64,000 bases of DNA. It comes from Mantamonas sphyraenae. Its lineage: Eukaryota; CRuMs; Mantamonadidae. Numbering within the stretch: the first letter of the stretch is position 1; every line of letters begins with the position of its first letter. The stretch spans positions 124,001 to 188,000 of the forward strand of contig JAPMXV010000009.1 of the NCBI GenBank assembly GCA_026936335.1, in the 5' to 3' direction. Positions 45,401-58,098 of this stretch are shown here, piece after piece. The translations under genes were made by a program, and so were the position numbers. The notes below the pieces were generated by a model. The model saw only the letters and a program-made list of their open reading frames with translations, was not told the DNA's origin and did not search any database.

Positions 45401-48400
45401 ACCACCTCTTTGTTGGACATCGCATTCATCACCGTGGCCGTGCTGCGGTCAGCTGTGTCTCCCAACCCCAACTGGCCGTGGCTGTTCAGCCCAAACATGT
45501 ACACCAGCGTCTGTTCCTCGCCACCACCTCCACCGTGTGCTCCTTCCAATGCAGCAAATCGCACACTGCGCTTCCCATGTCGACTCAGACGCGTGTTTGA
45601 CTTGAGCAACAGCGATTCCGCCGCCGCTTTCGGCGACACATTCAGATCGGACAGCAGGCCTTCAAACTCCATGTTCTGAAACGCAGCCGTGAGACGCGTG
45701 TATGCCCCAATGGCTGCGTCTGTGGATGGTTTGTCGCCCAGAATCACTTCTTCGGCACGCACCACGTCAGCTTCAATCAGAATGTGCAGGGGCAGCGGCA
45801 CCGCTGCCCCAAACAGCTCCTTGCGCTGTGTCTCGTCTCCATGAAAGGTAAAGGTGTTCCAAATGGCAAAAAAGCGATAGGCCAAGCGCAAGGTCTCCTC
45901 TGTATCCATGTCCAGTGCCTGACGACACGCCAAGATGTTGTTCAGCAGGATCGCCGCGTAGGGATGACCTCCACCCCCACCATTGGCGTACTGTCCCCCA
46001 AAAAGTGACTCCAGAGTGTCCAACGCCACTTCAAAGTGTAGGAGGGCACGTGCAAAGTCCCCTGCCCTGTCCAGACAGCGTCCCTGTGCCGAATAGATCC
46101 CGATCAGGATCTCTGCGGGGACAGAGTCGATCTGTTTCAGCACAGCCAACCCCTTTTGGATGTGCATGGCCCACAGCGAAGGGACAAGGTCCCTGTCATC
46201 ATCACCTCCCACGTGCTCGTCCTCGGTGGTGGTGGGCAGGGTAAATGGAGAGCTTGCGTCTTGCTCACCTTCCATCCCCTCGTCGCTGCTGTACAGAGCA
46301 GGCACAGACGCATACAGGGTCTCCATGTGTGCCATCACACTTTGTGGGTCAAATGCATCGCCGGACCCCGCCTGCATGTCACTCAGCAGATCGGCCAAGC
46401 GGATGTGCGAAGCAGCCACTTCAGGCGACAAGGCCCCGTACACCTGCGTGGCCAGCGCATGGTACACCACCTGTGTGTCCAACGGATCCTCGTGACCCTG
46501 TTGGGCATATTCCAACACATGCTTGCGCACAAACCGTTCGCCTCGCTTCTCCAGGGCATGGATTGCTTTGATGTCCGTTTCTGCCAGAGGGTGGTTGACA
46601 TCAAAGAGCGACGGGTCCTGTTGGAAGCGAGCACGACAATCCTCCGTAAAGATGACTCCTGTGCGCTTCTGGAGGGTGGTAAAGAGGACATTCTTGCTCA
46701 GCTGGGTGCGCAGATCGTGATCATTGGCCAATTCCGATCGGGTGAACGGCGACGCGTGTGCGCCGTACTTGAGTGCAATGAGCACCTTGATTTCAGTGAG
46801 CCAATACGCGTCTGCCTGGTCACTGGCCCCCAGAAGCAGGTTGAAGTACTGAGTGGCCACGTGTTCGGGCGACTGGGCACCCCCGTCGAGTTGCTGATTT
46901 CGCAACAGGGAACGCAGGACGTTCTTGCCAATGCGCGACACCATTTCACCCAGCACCAGCTGACGAATGCGCGACGATTGTAACTGAAGTCGCACGTAGC
47001 CCAGATGGCGCAGGTTGATGCCACGCGATTTCATCAGCTGACACACCTGGTGCGAGTTTCCCAGAATCAAATCGGACGAGTTGAGCAGCTGCACCAGCGA
47101 AGGAATAACGGAACGGAACAAGCGCTCGCTGGCCAACAACACGTCACGGTTGTGAATGGACGAGTTGTGTTTGCCGAACCCCGTAAAGGCATCCGGGGAC
47201 AACGGTTCCGGGTTGCTCAGCACCAGTTCGGGGCGCAGCAGATTGCACAGCACCTGAGCCTTGCTGGGACGAATGAGTAGCACATCTCCCTCCAATCGGA
47301 TGCCCGTAATGAACGATGCACGCTCGTTCAACATCGTTGCACGCCGCTGAACATACACCAGAAACTCGCGTGCGGCGTGTTTGATGCGCTTGCGTGTCAC
47401 CGTCTTGCCCAACAATGACTTGAGTTGGTGTCTGTGCTCCAGGTCAAACTCGGGCTTGATCACTTCAATCTCCAGAATGGGGCCGTCGTCACTGGGGATC
47501 AACACACCCAACACTGTCTTGGACGGCGCCTGTGGAGGCATCAGACGTGCAAAGTCCACCACGTAGTATCTACCGTCGTTTCCCTTGTGACCTTCAATGT
47601 CTGCTGGCATGGAGATCTTCCGCCGTGCGCTGCGAGGCCCCACCAGATGCTCTTTCAGGTTCAGCTTCTTGCCCAGCGTTCGCATCGCTCGGTTCATCTT
47701 GGCATCACTGGTGAGTACACTCTTGCCTCCATCGGCAGATCCGTACACAAGAGTGTCCTGTGTGATGGGCAGATAGGATGCGGCCACCAGACGGTAGCCC
47801 AGAAAGTCAATCAGGTACAGCAACGGCATGCTCAAGTCAGGCACATCCGATACACCCAGCATCGCACGCAGTCCCTTCATCTCATGTGCTGCTGCCTTCA
47901 TGGCCATCTCGTCGCTGCCATAAAGTCCATGAGAGTCGGTGGCAAACTTGAAGAGGATCCCAGCGGCGACGTACTTGTCGCCACCGGCTATGCCGCCAAT
48001 GTGCACCTGTGGAATGGTTTTCCGTTCTGGTGGAAGCGACAGTTCCTGGATGATGCGCTTGCCCAGCGCCCTGTGACACGCGCGGAGGAGGGGAAAGGGT
48101 CAGATCAGGAATTGAGTGGGAGCGGCTTTTGGATAAGAAGGGCTGGCTGGCTGGGATGGGGACATATTGGGGGCCAACAGAGGCAGGCATTGCGGGAAAG
48201 AGACGCACATGGCTGTTGCTGCGAACTCGTTGCTGAGTTTGTACACGGCAGCGCTTCGACGGAGGCGGTCGAGTTTGGACTTGGCTGGCATGGACACGCA
48301 ACGCTGGAACTCTTCGTTCCATTGGCGGGTTGTGTCCAGGTCGGAGGGCAAAGGAGATGGAGATGGCGATGAAGAGGAGGAGGAGGAGGAGGAGGAGGAG

Positions 48401-48870
48401 GAGGAGGAGGAGGTCGATGGGGATGACGAGTGGTAGCGGGTGGTTGTGTCCGCATCGTCGTCGTCCTGTTCGTCGTCGTCGTTGAGCGTGTTTGCGTTGT
48501 AGCCGACATCATTGACGGAACTGTCTGCGTAATAATAACAGGAACGCTTGACAATGTCATATGAGGTGTCGACGATTTCACGGATATGCGAGCCGTCAAC
48601 GCGTGCGTGGCGGTCGTAGGCGCTGTAGCGCTGGACATTGGAGGTGGTGAGGGAGGAGTGGCGAGCAATGGAGGTGGACGGGGCACTGGTCTCGTCGTCT
48701 GATGCATCGTCGAGTGTGGGAGGCACAGAGAAGTGTGTGTCGAGAACAGAGAGGCCTTGCGGGGAGGAGGACGAGGACGATGGTGAGGAGGAAAAGGAGG
48801 AGGAGGCCAACAGGTGGTCATCGTCCTCGGTGTGCACCGTCACCTCGGTGATCTCGATTGCAGAGTCCAT
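42445..48870 (-). CDS. Giant CLU-RCC1 fusion protein
   Basis: Two exons, 48870-48209 and 48070-42445, give 2,095 residues. The N-terminus is Ser/Asp-rich. A CLU (clustered mitochondria) central region follows: RQWNEEFQRCVSMP, GGDKYVAAGILFKFATDSHG, IDFLGYRLVAASYLPITQDT, VYGSADGGKSV and GNDGRYYVVDFARLMPP. Further on is the CLU-type RGINLRHLGYVR. A TPR-like segment lies around 860-900 (GRCLDRAGDFARALLHFEVA). From about 1080 to 1850 there are roughly 14 RCC1-type repeats (GLNSHGQLGLGD, WGQGNAIGAESNAF, WGSNRFGKLGVGH). A Cys pair (YRCPLCQNRRGT) and an unassigned C-terminal domain follow. CLU binds mRNAs for mitochondrial proteins; adding an RCC1 propeller is not usual for the family. Confidence 0.88.
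48374..48412. repeat. (GAG)n coding microsatellite
   Basis: Thirteen uninterrupted GAG units encode poly-Ser (TCC codons) in the N-terminal region of the CLU-RCC1 protein. Confidence 0.9.
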
Positions 48871-49093
48871 GCAACGGAGTTTGGGTCACCGAAGTGTGAT
48901 TGTGTTGGTGGACGGGACGGGGGAGGGGTGAGGGGAAGGCAAACATCAGGTCTTTGCACGGGTCTGCGAGACCGCCTGGACTGCAGCATGCAGGATGTGT
49001 CCACTTGTCCCAACCGAAAGTCCAGGTGCAGTGGGGCGTCACCTTTGGCTACAGTGAGGTCGGTGTCTGCCTGCGCCTGCGGGACAAGAGAAA

Positions 49094-50915
49094 ATGTCGT
49101 CGTCCAGCAGCAGCAGCAGTGGCAACAGCTGGACAAGCCCTGGTGGTGTACGAGAAGACGAGCAACACCCCATGAACACAAACACATTCATGGGAGAAGT
49201 GCAGCTCTACAAGATGCAGCTCGAAAAAGCGCTAATGGCTGCAACAGCCGAAACTGTAGACATTCTGGAAGTGGCCGTGGCAAAGGCAGAGTTGAACGTG
49301 GCAAAGGCAAAGATGGACGTGTCAACCGCTAAGGTGAACGTGGCAAAGGCAAAGGAGTTCAGGGACAAACAAAACGAACGTGAATTCCAGCAACGTGCAA
49401 AGGAGTTCAGTTCGCTCGAAAAATTTTCACGCAGGTCAGGATCGGGTGGCACGCGCGAGGGCTGAGGCAGCCACAGCCGAAGCTGAGGCAGCCACAGCCA
49501 AAGCAGAGGCAGCCACAGCCAAAGCAGAGGTAACGGTGGTCAAAGAAGAGGCAGATTTGGACAAGAAAGAGGCAACGGTGGATGTGGCCAAGGCCGTTTT
49601 GCAGGTGGCAAAGTTGGAAGCGGCAGCAGCAAAAACCCGCTCGGGTTCCGAGAGTGCACAAGGGGATGTGAAAAGAGCAGAGGAGAAGGTGGCCGAAGCA
49701 AAGAAGAAGGTGGCGGAAGCCCAGGGAAGGGCAGAGGCAAGGGTGGAAAGGGCAGAGGCAAGGGTGGAAAGGGCAGAGGCAAGGGTGGAAAGGGAAGAGG
49801 CAAGGGCAGAAAGGGCCGAGGCCGATGCAGAGGAAAGGGCAGCAAGGGCAGAAAGGGCAGAGGCAGAGGCAGAGGCAAGGGCAGCAATAGCAAAGGCAGA
49901 GGCAAAGGCGGCCGAGCTCGAACAAGCGCTTGAGGCCGCCCAGCAGAATGCCGAGAGACTTCCGATTGGCTCCCGTGCGCACGCTGAGGCCATGATGAAG
50001 GTCGCACAGCTTGAAGTGGACCTTGCAAAGCACCGAGGGTATGATTCGGTGTATGCCCAGGAGTCGCTGAGAGAGTGGACAGGTAGGTTGCGGGAGACGG
50101 ACATGGACGCAGGGTGATCTCTAACACAGTCTCACAGCGAAAGCCAGAGAACGGAGGGATAAGGAGAAAGCACAGAGCGTCGCATGCTACCCCATTGGCC
50201 AAACCCCTCGCCGACCTGGAGGTCGTGATCGAGCACTCCACGAGCCTCCAATGGAGATTGACGGCTTGCATGTGCGTAGCCAGGATTTTGGTTCGGTGGC
50301 GGACATGATGGAACGCATGCAGGCGTTCTTTGAAGAACTGTGCCGTGAGGCAGATGAGCGGGGTGTTGAAATCCACGAGGATGACACCGGGGCGGAAGAC
50401 GGCGGCGTTGTAGACAACGTAGAAGCCATTCCGGGTGATGAAGGTGCGATGTACGTTGTATTGAGTTGGACGGGTTTCAAGCAAATGATCTACGAAGTGG
50501 TGCGGTACGGCGTTCGCTGCAAGTTTACGTACGGGCACGCAACTTTCACGTACCGAGTGAACGTGCAAGGCTGGGAGCTGGACGGTGAGCAGCATCGCAA
50601 CTTGGTGTTGAAGCCTGACCAAACGCTGGCCGTGGTCCTTCCCTTTGATACGATGCTCAAGTTTCACTCTGAAGGGAAAGTCGAACATGACTACAGTGAC
50701 CGGCGCAAACTCTGGGTGGAGATCCTCAACCAGGCACAACAAGAGCAGTCCAGGACCAGCGAGATGGACCTCAGCACCAAGATCAGCCAGTTTGGGACCT
50801 ACGTTGCGGGAATGTCGTTTGTGGAATTTGTTCACGTTCTGTACCCTCGACAATTGAAGGCAGGCAGCAGCAGCAGCCAAAGCAACAACGACGTCCAGGT
50901 CGACCATACAAGTGC

Positions 50916-50963
<48 letters not shown>

Positions 50964-52310
50964 CAACGTGATCGATATCCGTCGGGTGGTGGTTGACGCA
51001 CAGCGATCCCCGGAGGATCTTGTGAAGCTGCACAGACTTGCAGGCAAGATCATTGGGCTGGAAGCCAAGTTGCTGGTGTCGACGAAAGAGAAATGGCGGA
51101 GGCAGCCTTTGGCGGAGTTGGAAGACAACTTGTCCTACTCTCAAATTTCGAGCAAATCAACCAGTAGGTCTCGCAATAGTGGGTCAATACGGAGTGGAAA
51201 TAGTTCCTCTGCGAACGGTTGGACAGAATCTGGATCAGGTGACGGGTCAGCGAACAATTCGGACGGAGCAGGCTCTGGTGGTTTGTTCGGGTTGTCTTCA
51301 GGAGGGAACAAAGAGTACGAGAGGGTGAGCGCCCTTGTACAAAACAGCAACGCGAGGTGGAAGGAGGAAATCACGGAGATCCAGCCGTTGAAGCCGAGGC
51401 AGAGGTCCCATCGTCGTGACAAGGTTTTCTGGGCCATCTGGCGGCCGCGTGAGGAAGGCATGGCTAAGCGGGAGGTGGTGTTGAAGCTACTGGATCTTTA
51501 CACAAGTGAAGGGCGCACAGAGCTGCGATGGCACCGGTTCATGCAGGCCCAAGACGAGAAGGTGGGGCGGGGAGTGTGGGCGCCGTCCCTTCTGCGTGCA
51601 GAGGGAATCGTGGAGGAAGAGGAGTGGGCTGTGCTGATTTCACCGTACATGGAACCGATGAAGCAGGAGTGGGAGCGGGGCATGTGGTGGTCGGGAGAGC
51701 GTCTGGAAGCAGTGGTGCGTGAGATGCACTCTGTGATGCTGGAGCTATGGCGGGAAGGGCTTTGCCACAGGGACATCAAGCCATCTAACCTGGTGTTCAC
51801 GCGGGAGAAGTCAGTGCGTGTGATTGACACGGAGATGATGGTGGGGATGTGGGAGCGTGTGGAAGGGGGTCAGCGGATGCACAGCAGTTGCGGAACGCGC
51901 GGTTTCATGGCACCGGAGGTTGAGGAGCCGTGTGAGGATGGGTACACGCGTGCGTGTGACTTGTATTCGTGGGGACAGACGATGCTGGAAGTGGCTGAGG
52001 CCAGCGGTCAGGGCAAGACGAGTGCGGGCTTGTGGGTTTGGGAGCTGGTGGGCAGCCTTGGTCTGACCCTGGAGGATCCGAACGAACGCATCGAAGCGTT
52101 CACAGCTGCCACTGGCCTCCCGCTTGTGTGGGATGAGGAGATGTGTGCACGCGACACGGCGTCGATGGAAAGCGAGGTGACGCATGAATAGTCGCCTTCA
52201 TCACCAACGTCGCCACCACACAAACCAGTCCAAGAGGAGCGCACGGCGCACGAAGTACACCCGATGAGTGTCTCGACGTCCACACGCTCGCCAGAGAGTG
52301 CTTTGGAGTG
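49094..52310 (+). pseudogene. Frameshifted copy of the coiled-coil kinase gene
   Basis: Same plan as the intact copy at 56338-59458: exon 1 from 49094 to 50082, a 55 nt intron, exon 2 from 50138. Relative to the other copy, a net 14 bp loss around 49420-49445 shifts the frame. The first part ends at a TGA shortly after, and the Ala/Glu-rich coiled coil continues in another frame. A second indel near 52175 replaces the C-terminal 40 residues with VTHE and a stop at 52191. The coiled-coil section also has extra EARVERA-type units. The kinase part (from 50251) remains fully open, so a shorter protein of 646 residues is still possible. Alternatively, the frameshift could be a sequencing error. 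Confidence 0.75.
50915..50960. repeat. (AGC)n poly-Ser tract in kinase copy A
   Basis: About fourteen AGC units encode Ser. The equivalent tract in copy B (about 58056-58115) differs in length and has AAC units, showing independent repeat change since duplication. Confidence 0.85.
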
Positions 52311-52542
52311 AGAATGAAGAACGCAAGGTTGAATTCAGAGGCCGTTGCTTGCAGGCTGCTTCAGGCGCACCACGCCAACCCCTTTGACTCACCACCCTTC
52401 CCACGATGCCCATTCTCCCTACTGCTATGTCCAAGTGTGGTGGGCCACCCCAAACCGAGAAATGAGGGGCAATGGAGACCACCTTTCTTCCCACATTGCG
52501 AACCTGTTCGAACACCGCTATAGTGTACATACCAACCGTGCA
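52192..52542. other. Gap between copy A and EXOSC9
   Basis: About 350 bp. The first 145 bp are the end of the duplicated block, including the former C-terminal codons of copy A. The rest, about 200 bp, shows no gene, repeat or motif that I can support. Confidence 0.6.
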
Positions 52543-54165
52543 TCATCCCTTTCCCTTGCTCTTTCCCTTCCCCTTGCCCTTGCGTCGCTTTGATTCAGCA
52601 ACCTCGGAGTTGATTGCGTCCTCCAGGTTGCCACTTCGTCCTCGTTGCACTGCTTCTGCGTGTGTCTTTGCGCCTGCGCGTGGCTTTCCTCTCCCTGTGC
52701 CTCTCTTGCTGTCGCCGTCTTCCACCTCGTCCACTTCACCCTCGCTGTCCATGTCCTGCACATCCATCTCATCCTCGTCCCCAGCCTCCTCATCCTCCTC
52801 GTCGGCCTCGTCCGCTCCGTGCTGCACTTTAAGAAAGTTCTCTGCAAAGATTTCAAATTCCTGCAGGGCTGCCGAGTCCACCCCTGAGATCACATTGCGC
52901 GACTCGGTGACGCCCAACTCGGCGTCCTCTGCCTCGCCCTGGGCCTGCATGGCCAGTGCAATGCTGCTCACCTGCTTGACACTACTCGTCCTTGTCGTAT
53001 CCAAACCCGGTGCAGGGAAGCTGCTTCCGCTGCTTCCGCTGCTGCTGCTGCTGCTGCCACTGCGTTGCATCTGCGTCCACTTGCGTGCCAAGCTTCAGCT
53101 GGCCGCTGCTCAGTTGGCCCAGATTGTCCGTGTTTCCTTTCTTGGTCTGCTCCAATGCACTCTCAATCAGCTTGCCCAACTCCTGCACCTTCACCTGGGC
53201 AATACGCGTGCACAGCAGCAGCTGATCAAGATCGATCGGCACCCCGCCCCCTTTGTGCACGCAGCAGATCTCGTTGTGTGCGTTCATCGTGATTGTCATC
53301 GACCCCTGTCGTGTGTTTTCTTCCTTCCAATTGCTGTCCACCAGCACCGTGTTGCTGTGACCCCGTTCATCGTGAGTTTTGTGCGAGATTGTGTGCGTGT
53401 GAGCCGAACCCAAATTGCAACCACCACGCCCCTGCCCTCCACTCCCTATGGCTCAATCCACTCGCCATGCACGTACCCGTCGTCAAAGAAAGACAAAGTC
53501 ACACAGATAGGGGTGTGGTGGATGGTCAGTGGCACAGGCTCTTTCTCGTCAAAGTCGTGCTGCATTTGTGCGTGAGTGTCTCTGCGTTCCAAGTTCCCCC
53601 TTCCCCTTCCCCCGTTCCTCCTCTCTCCGGTATGGCAACGTACCACAGTGACTGTTTCGCCAATGACACTGATGTCCTTCCTGCGGAAGTGCTTGAGAGC
53701 AAGGACGGCGGCGAGGTTTGCGGCGTCGACGAGGTTGCCGTCGTGGTCAAGGATGTGGATGTCACAACGGATGGACCACACCTTGTCACCGGCCACCACA
53801 CACAGCCCTTCTGTGTCGATGGCACGCGACTCCTTCAGGCCTCGGTCGACCACACGTGCCAGTTCAATCAGCTCGTCCGTGGGTCGTCCACCCTCAAATG
53901 CCTCTGAGGCCATGGGTGAGAACTCGGTGTTGATGGAAAGGAAGCCCTCTGTGGGACGATCGTGGAATGGCACGGTGATTTCACCTGTGACGACCCCAAT
54001 CACACGGGTGCGCCCCACTTGCACCTGCACGTGTCCGTACTCGCTTCCAAAGGCAATGCGCACCTTGCGGAAGTCGTACAGGCCACGTCCATCCAACCGT
54101 TTCCCCTCACGCAACGCCCTTTGGATGAACGCTGTCTCGTTGATGCTCAACAACCGTTCCTTCAT
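52543..54165 (-). CDS. EXOSC9: Exosome subunit RRP45/EXOSC9
   Basis: RNase PH-fold subunit of the RNA exosome ring. Four exons are proposed: 54165-53644, 53559-53477, 53354-53085 and 53020-52543, giving 450 residues; human has 439. The N-terminal blocks match EXOSC9 closely: EGKRLDGRGLYDFRKVRIAF, TEGLCVVAGDKVWSIRCDIH, DAANLAAVLALKHFRRKDIS, and EKEPVPLTIHHTPICVTLSF. The last intron is a probable GC-AG intron (GGCAC|GCAAGT) whose acceptor lies in a Ser-coding AGC run, so several in-phase acceptors exist. It links to an acidic and Lys/Gly-rich tail typical of EXOSC9. Without that intron, the protein would stop at 52982 with 325 residues. The first two donors are GTACGT. Confidence 0.88.
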
Positions 54166-54234
54166 TTCCCGTGTGTGTGTGTTTGCCTCGACGCGCGCAG
54201 TGCATACTGTAGCCTCATCCCATCTCATCCCATC

Positions 54235-56148
54235 TCATCCATTCGTGCCCAGTGCCATCCTCATGAGCCGTTTCTTGACCTCTGGCAAACTGTCTGTGAG
54301 GCTGAGCCCCAGATTGCGAGCGAGCGCCACAGGCAACACCGAAGTGGTAAACATGCGCTGCAAGGCATCGATGCCAGTCATGAGGAGTGTGTTTGCCGAT
54401 CGACGCATTCCTTGGTAGTCATCCAAGACAAAGGGTGATCCGATGTCCTGGCCCGTGGCACAGGCGTCACCCACCAATTGAGCCAGCTTGTGTGCGTCGG
54501 CAAAGCCCAAGTTGACACCCTGGCCAGCCAACGGATGGACCACATGAGCAGCATCGCCCACCAAAGCCAGGCGTGCGTCCACGTAGCGGTCAGCGTGCAT
54601 GAGTTGCAAGGGGAAGGACTGGCGAGGGGTCACCACGTCGACAAAGGACGGGACCTCGACCAGGGGGGCCAATTGGTCGATGGAACCATGGACACCCAGT
54701 TTGTTGAAGGGCAATGAGGGCACCACCGTTTCACGGAACTTGGAAGCCATCTTGAGGGTGGGAAAGGTGTTGCCCAGCAGCTGTTCCGCAGTCTGAGCCA
54801 TGTGTTCCACAGCGTTGACCAGTGACGAGGGCATCACGGCAAGGTGGGCGTGCGACTGTTGGTTGCCGGGGTAAAAGTCGGCTGGGGCTGCGTTGAGCAC
54901 GAGATCCAAGCAGGCGACAAACTCCGCATCGTCCAAGGATTTCAGGTACGCCGCATGCTTGTTGCTGGTCGACCACACCACATTGTAGTAATCAAACATG
55001 TTGCCGTCATCATCACCACCCCCCTCCTTTGCCTCGCATGGGGCCATTGGAAGCAACGCAAGCGTTCCGTCTGGCAAGAAGCGTTGTCTTGCCACCACCT
55101 CAGGCGGCGTCGTCCTCTCGCCGCGCTTCCCCTCCTCAGCACCACCCTGCGTGTCATCATGGCCATTGGCGGTGGCACTGGCACTGGCACTGGCACTGCT
55201 GCTCTTCATGGTTTTCACCACCGTGCACACTGCCTGTTGGCCATACATCTTGTGTGACACGTCGATGCCTGCCATGGCACGCACGGTACTGCGTCCCCCA
55301 TCCGCAGCAACCACCAGAGATGCGTTCATGTGTTGTCCATTGTCCAATCCCAGGTGTCCTGCGCTCCATGAGGTCACCTTGACCCCCGGGAGCAGCTTCA
55401 CCTGCTCCAGCGCTTCCATTTCTCGCCACAGGGCGTTCTGCACCAGATCGTTGCGTACAATACAACCAATGTCACTCTATGCATGGGATGTACCACCTCC
55501 TGTGTCAGTGTGCATGCTCGCTGCATGGCAAGGGTTTGCTTCCGGTCGATTTCCTCCGCCGTCGCCTTCCGGTGACTTCCGTCTTGGCCTGTCCAATGGG
55601 TATCACTCACCTTGTCCTCCTGTTCAAACGTGATGTTTCCATTGCCCAGGCTATCCCACACGGTCATCTTGTTGTATGGCTTGGCATGCAGCGCAGCCAA
55701 GTCAAGGCCTGCACCTGCAGGACGAGCCGCACCCACAGAGACACGGAGATCGTGTCAGTGATCCCCATGACCCATGGCTTCCCTCCAAGAACCCCCATCA
55801 CGCACGCAAACACACGCACACAAACTCACTTGCAAGCCAACTCTGCGAGAGAGAGTTCAGTGCGACAACGCGGTTGCTGAACGGTTCTGCTTTCTCCTTG
55901 GCCATCCGTTCAGGTGTCGGCGGAAACGGCTCAATAACGGCCACGTTGAGGTGTTGTGTCGATGGGCTGTTGGCTGTGCACGTGGTGCCCACAGTCTCGG
56001 TGTGTCAGCGAGGGACGGGCGAATGGGAACTACGCCGCTGTTGCAACTGACCCAAGGCGCATGCTAGGGATGCCCCGACCATTCCACTGCCCACAATGGC
56101 CACGTCAACAGCGTGCGCCGCCTCCTGGGCGACCTGTCTTGAAAACAT
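54235..56148 (-). CDS. COQ6: COQ6 ubiquinone-biosynthesis monooxygenase
   Basis: FAD-dependent C5-hydroxylase of the ubiquinone pathway, normally on the mitochondrial inner membrane. Four exons (56148-56052, 55973-55830, 55714-55611, 55476-54235) give 528 residues; human has 468. The FAD-binding start is VDVAIVGSGMVGASLACALG. Middle blocks include KMTVWDSLGNGNITF, DIGCIVRNDLVQNALWREME and VVAADGGRSTVRAMAG. The second FAD motif is ALVGDAAHVVHPLAGQGVNL. A Ser/Ala-rich insertion (SSSASASASATANG) accounts for much of the extra length. The start lies between this gene and copy B of the duplication, 190 bp from the kinase ATG. Confidence 0.92.
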
Positions 56149-56337
56149 GGTTCACGTTGGTGAGGAGGCGCGGGCTCTGGACAAGCACACAAATTCTGGC
56201 CTTGTGTGATGCATTGTCGCCACCCTGCATCTTGCAACATGTGTCCACGTGTTCCAACCGAAAGTCCAGGTGCAGTGGGGCGTCACCATTGGCTACAGTG
56301 AGGTCGGTGTCTGCCTGCGCCTGCGGGACAAGAGAAA

Positions 56338-58053
56338 ATGTCCAGCAGCAGCAGCACCGGCAACAGCTGGACAAGCCCTGGTGGTGGACAAGAGAACGAG
56401 CAAAACGCCATGAACACAAACACATTCATGGGAGAAGTGCAGCTCTACAAGATGCTGTTCGAAAAAGCGTGCAAGGCTCACATGGCTGCAGAAACAAAGG
56501 AAACACAGGCAAAGATGGACGCGGCAAAGGCAAAGATGGACGTGGCAAAGGCGGAGTTGGAGGTGGCAACCGCCAAGGTGAACGTGGCAAAGGCAAAGGA
56601 ATTCAGGGACCAGCAACGTGCAAAAGAGGGCGAAGCGAGTTCGCTCGAAAATTTCGACGCAAGTCAGGAACTTGTTCTTGAGAATCGGGTGGCACGCGCG
56701 AGGGCTGAGGCAGCCACAGCCAAAGCTGCTGCAGCCACAGCCAAAGCAGAGGTAACGGTGGTCAAAGAAGAGGCAGATTTGGACAAGAAAGAGGCAATGG
56801 TGGATGTGGCCAAGGCCGTTTTGCAGGTGGCAAAGTTGGAAGCGGCAGCAGCAAAAACCCGCTCGGGTTCCGAGAGTGCACAAGGGGATGTGAAGAGAGC
56901 AGAGGAGAAGGTGGCCAAAGCCCAGGCAAGGGCAGAGGAAAGGGCGAAATTGGCATTGAGAAAGGTGGAAAGGGCAGAGGCAAGGGTGGAAAGGGCAGAG
57001 GCAAGGGTGGAAAGGGAAGAGGCAAGGGTGGAAAGGGCAGAGGCAAAGGCGGCCGAGCTCGAACAAGCGCTTGAGGCCGCCCAGCAGAATGCCGAGAGAC
57101 TTCCGATTGGCTCCCGTGCGCACGCTGAGGCCATGATGAAGGTCGCACAGCTTGAAGTGGACCTTGCAAAGCACCGAGGGTATGATTCGGTGTATGCCCA
57201 GGAGTCGCTGAGAGAGTGGACAGGTAGGTTGCGGGAGACGGACATGGACGCAGGGTGATCTCTAACACAGTCTCACAGCGAAAGCCAGAGAACGGAGGGA
57301 TAAGGAGAAAGCACAGAGCGTCGCATGCTACCCCATTGGCCAAACCCCTCGCCGACCTGGAGGTCGTGATCGAGCACTCCACGAGCCTCCAATGGAGATT
57401 GACGGCTTGCATGTGCGTAGCCAGGATTTTGATTCGGTGGCGGACATGATGGAACGCATGCAGGCGTTCTTTGAAGAACTGTGCCGTGAGGCAGATGAGC
57501 GGGGTGTTGAAATCCACGAGGATGACACCGGGGCGGAAGACGGCGGCGTTGTAGACAACGTAGAAGCCATTCCGGGTGATGAAGGTGCGATGTACGCTGT
57601 ATTGTGGACGGGTTTCAAGCAAATGATCTACGAAGTGGTGCGGTACGGCGTTCGCTGCAAGTTTACGTACGGGCACGCAACTTTCACGTACCGAGTGAAC
57701 GTGCAAGGCTGGGAGCTGGACGGTGAGCAGCATCGCAACTTGGTGTTGAAGCCTGACCAAACGCTGGCCGTGGTCCTTCCCTTTGATACGATGCTCAAGT
57801 TTCACTCTGAAGGGAAAGTCGAACATGACTACAGTGACCGGCGCAAACTCTGGGTGGAGATCCTCAACCAGGCACAACAAGAGCAGTCCAGGACCAGCGA
57901 GATGGACCTCAGCACCAAGATCAGCCAGTTTGGGACCTACGTTGCGGGAATGTCGTCCGTAGAATTTGTTCACGTTCTGTACCCTCGACAATTGAAGGCA
58001 GGCAGCAGCAGCAGCCAAAGCAACAACGACGTCCAGGTCGACCATACAAGTGC

Positions 58054-58098
<45 letters not shown>

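Larger units (their letters stand above)
48988..52336 (+). repeat. Segmental duplication, copy A
   Basis: About 3.35 kb closely matching 56222-59480 in the same orientation. Similarity begins in the 5' flank (shared CCAACCGAAAGTCCAGGTGC about 90 bp before the ATG) and ends shortly after the downstream gene's stop (shared GAATGAAGAACGCAA). Both exons and the intron are included. It lies between the CLU-RCC1 start and EXOSC9. Confidence 0.95.

Noticed and set aside
49407-50033. Minus-strand Cys/Leu-rich frame resembling a metallothionein-like repeat protein
   Set aside because: Reverse complement of the Ala/Glu coiled-coil repeats; the duplicate copy shows the same shadow and neither has a conserved start or motif.
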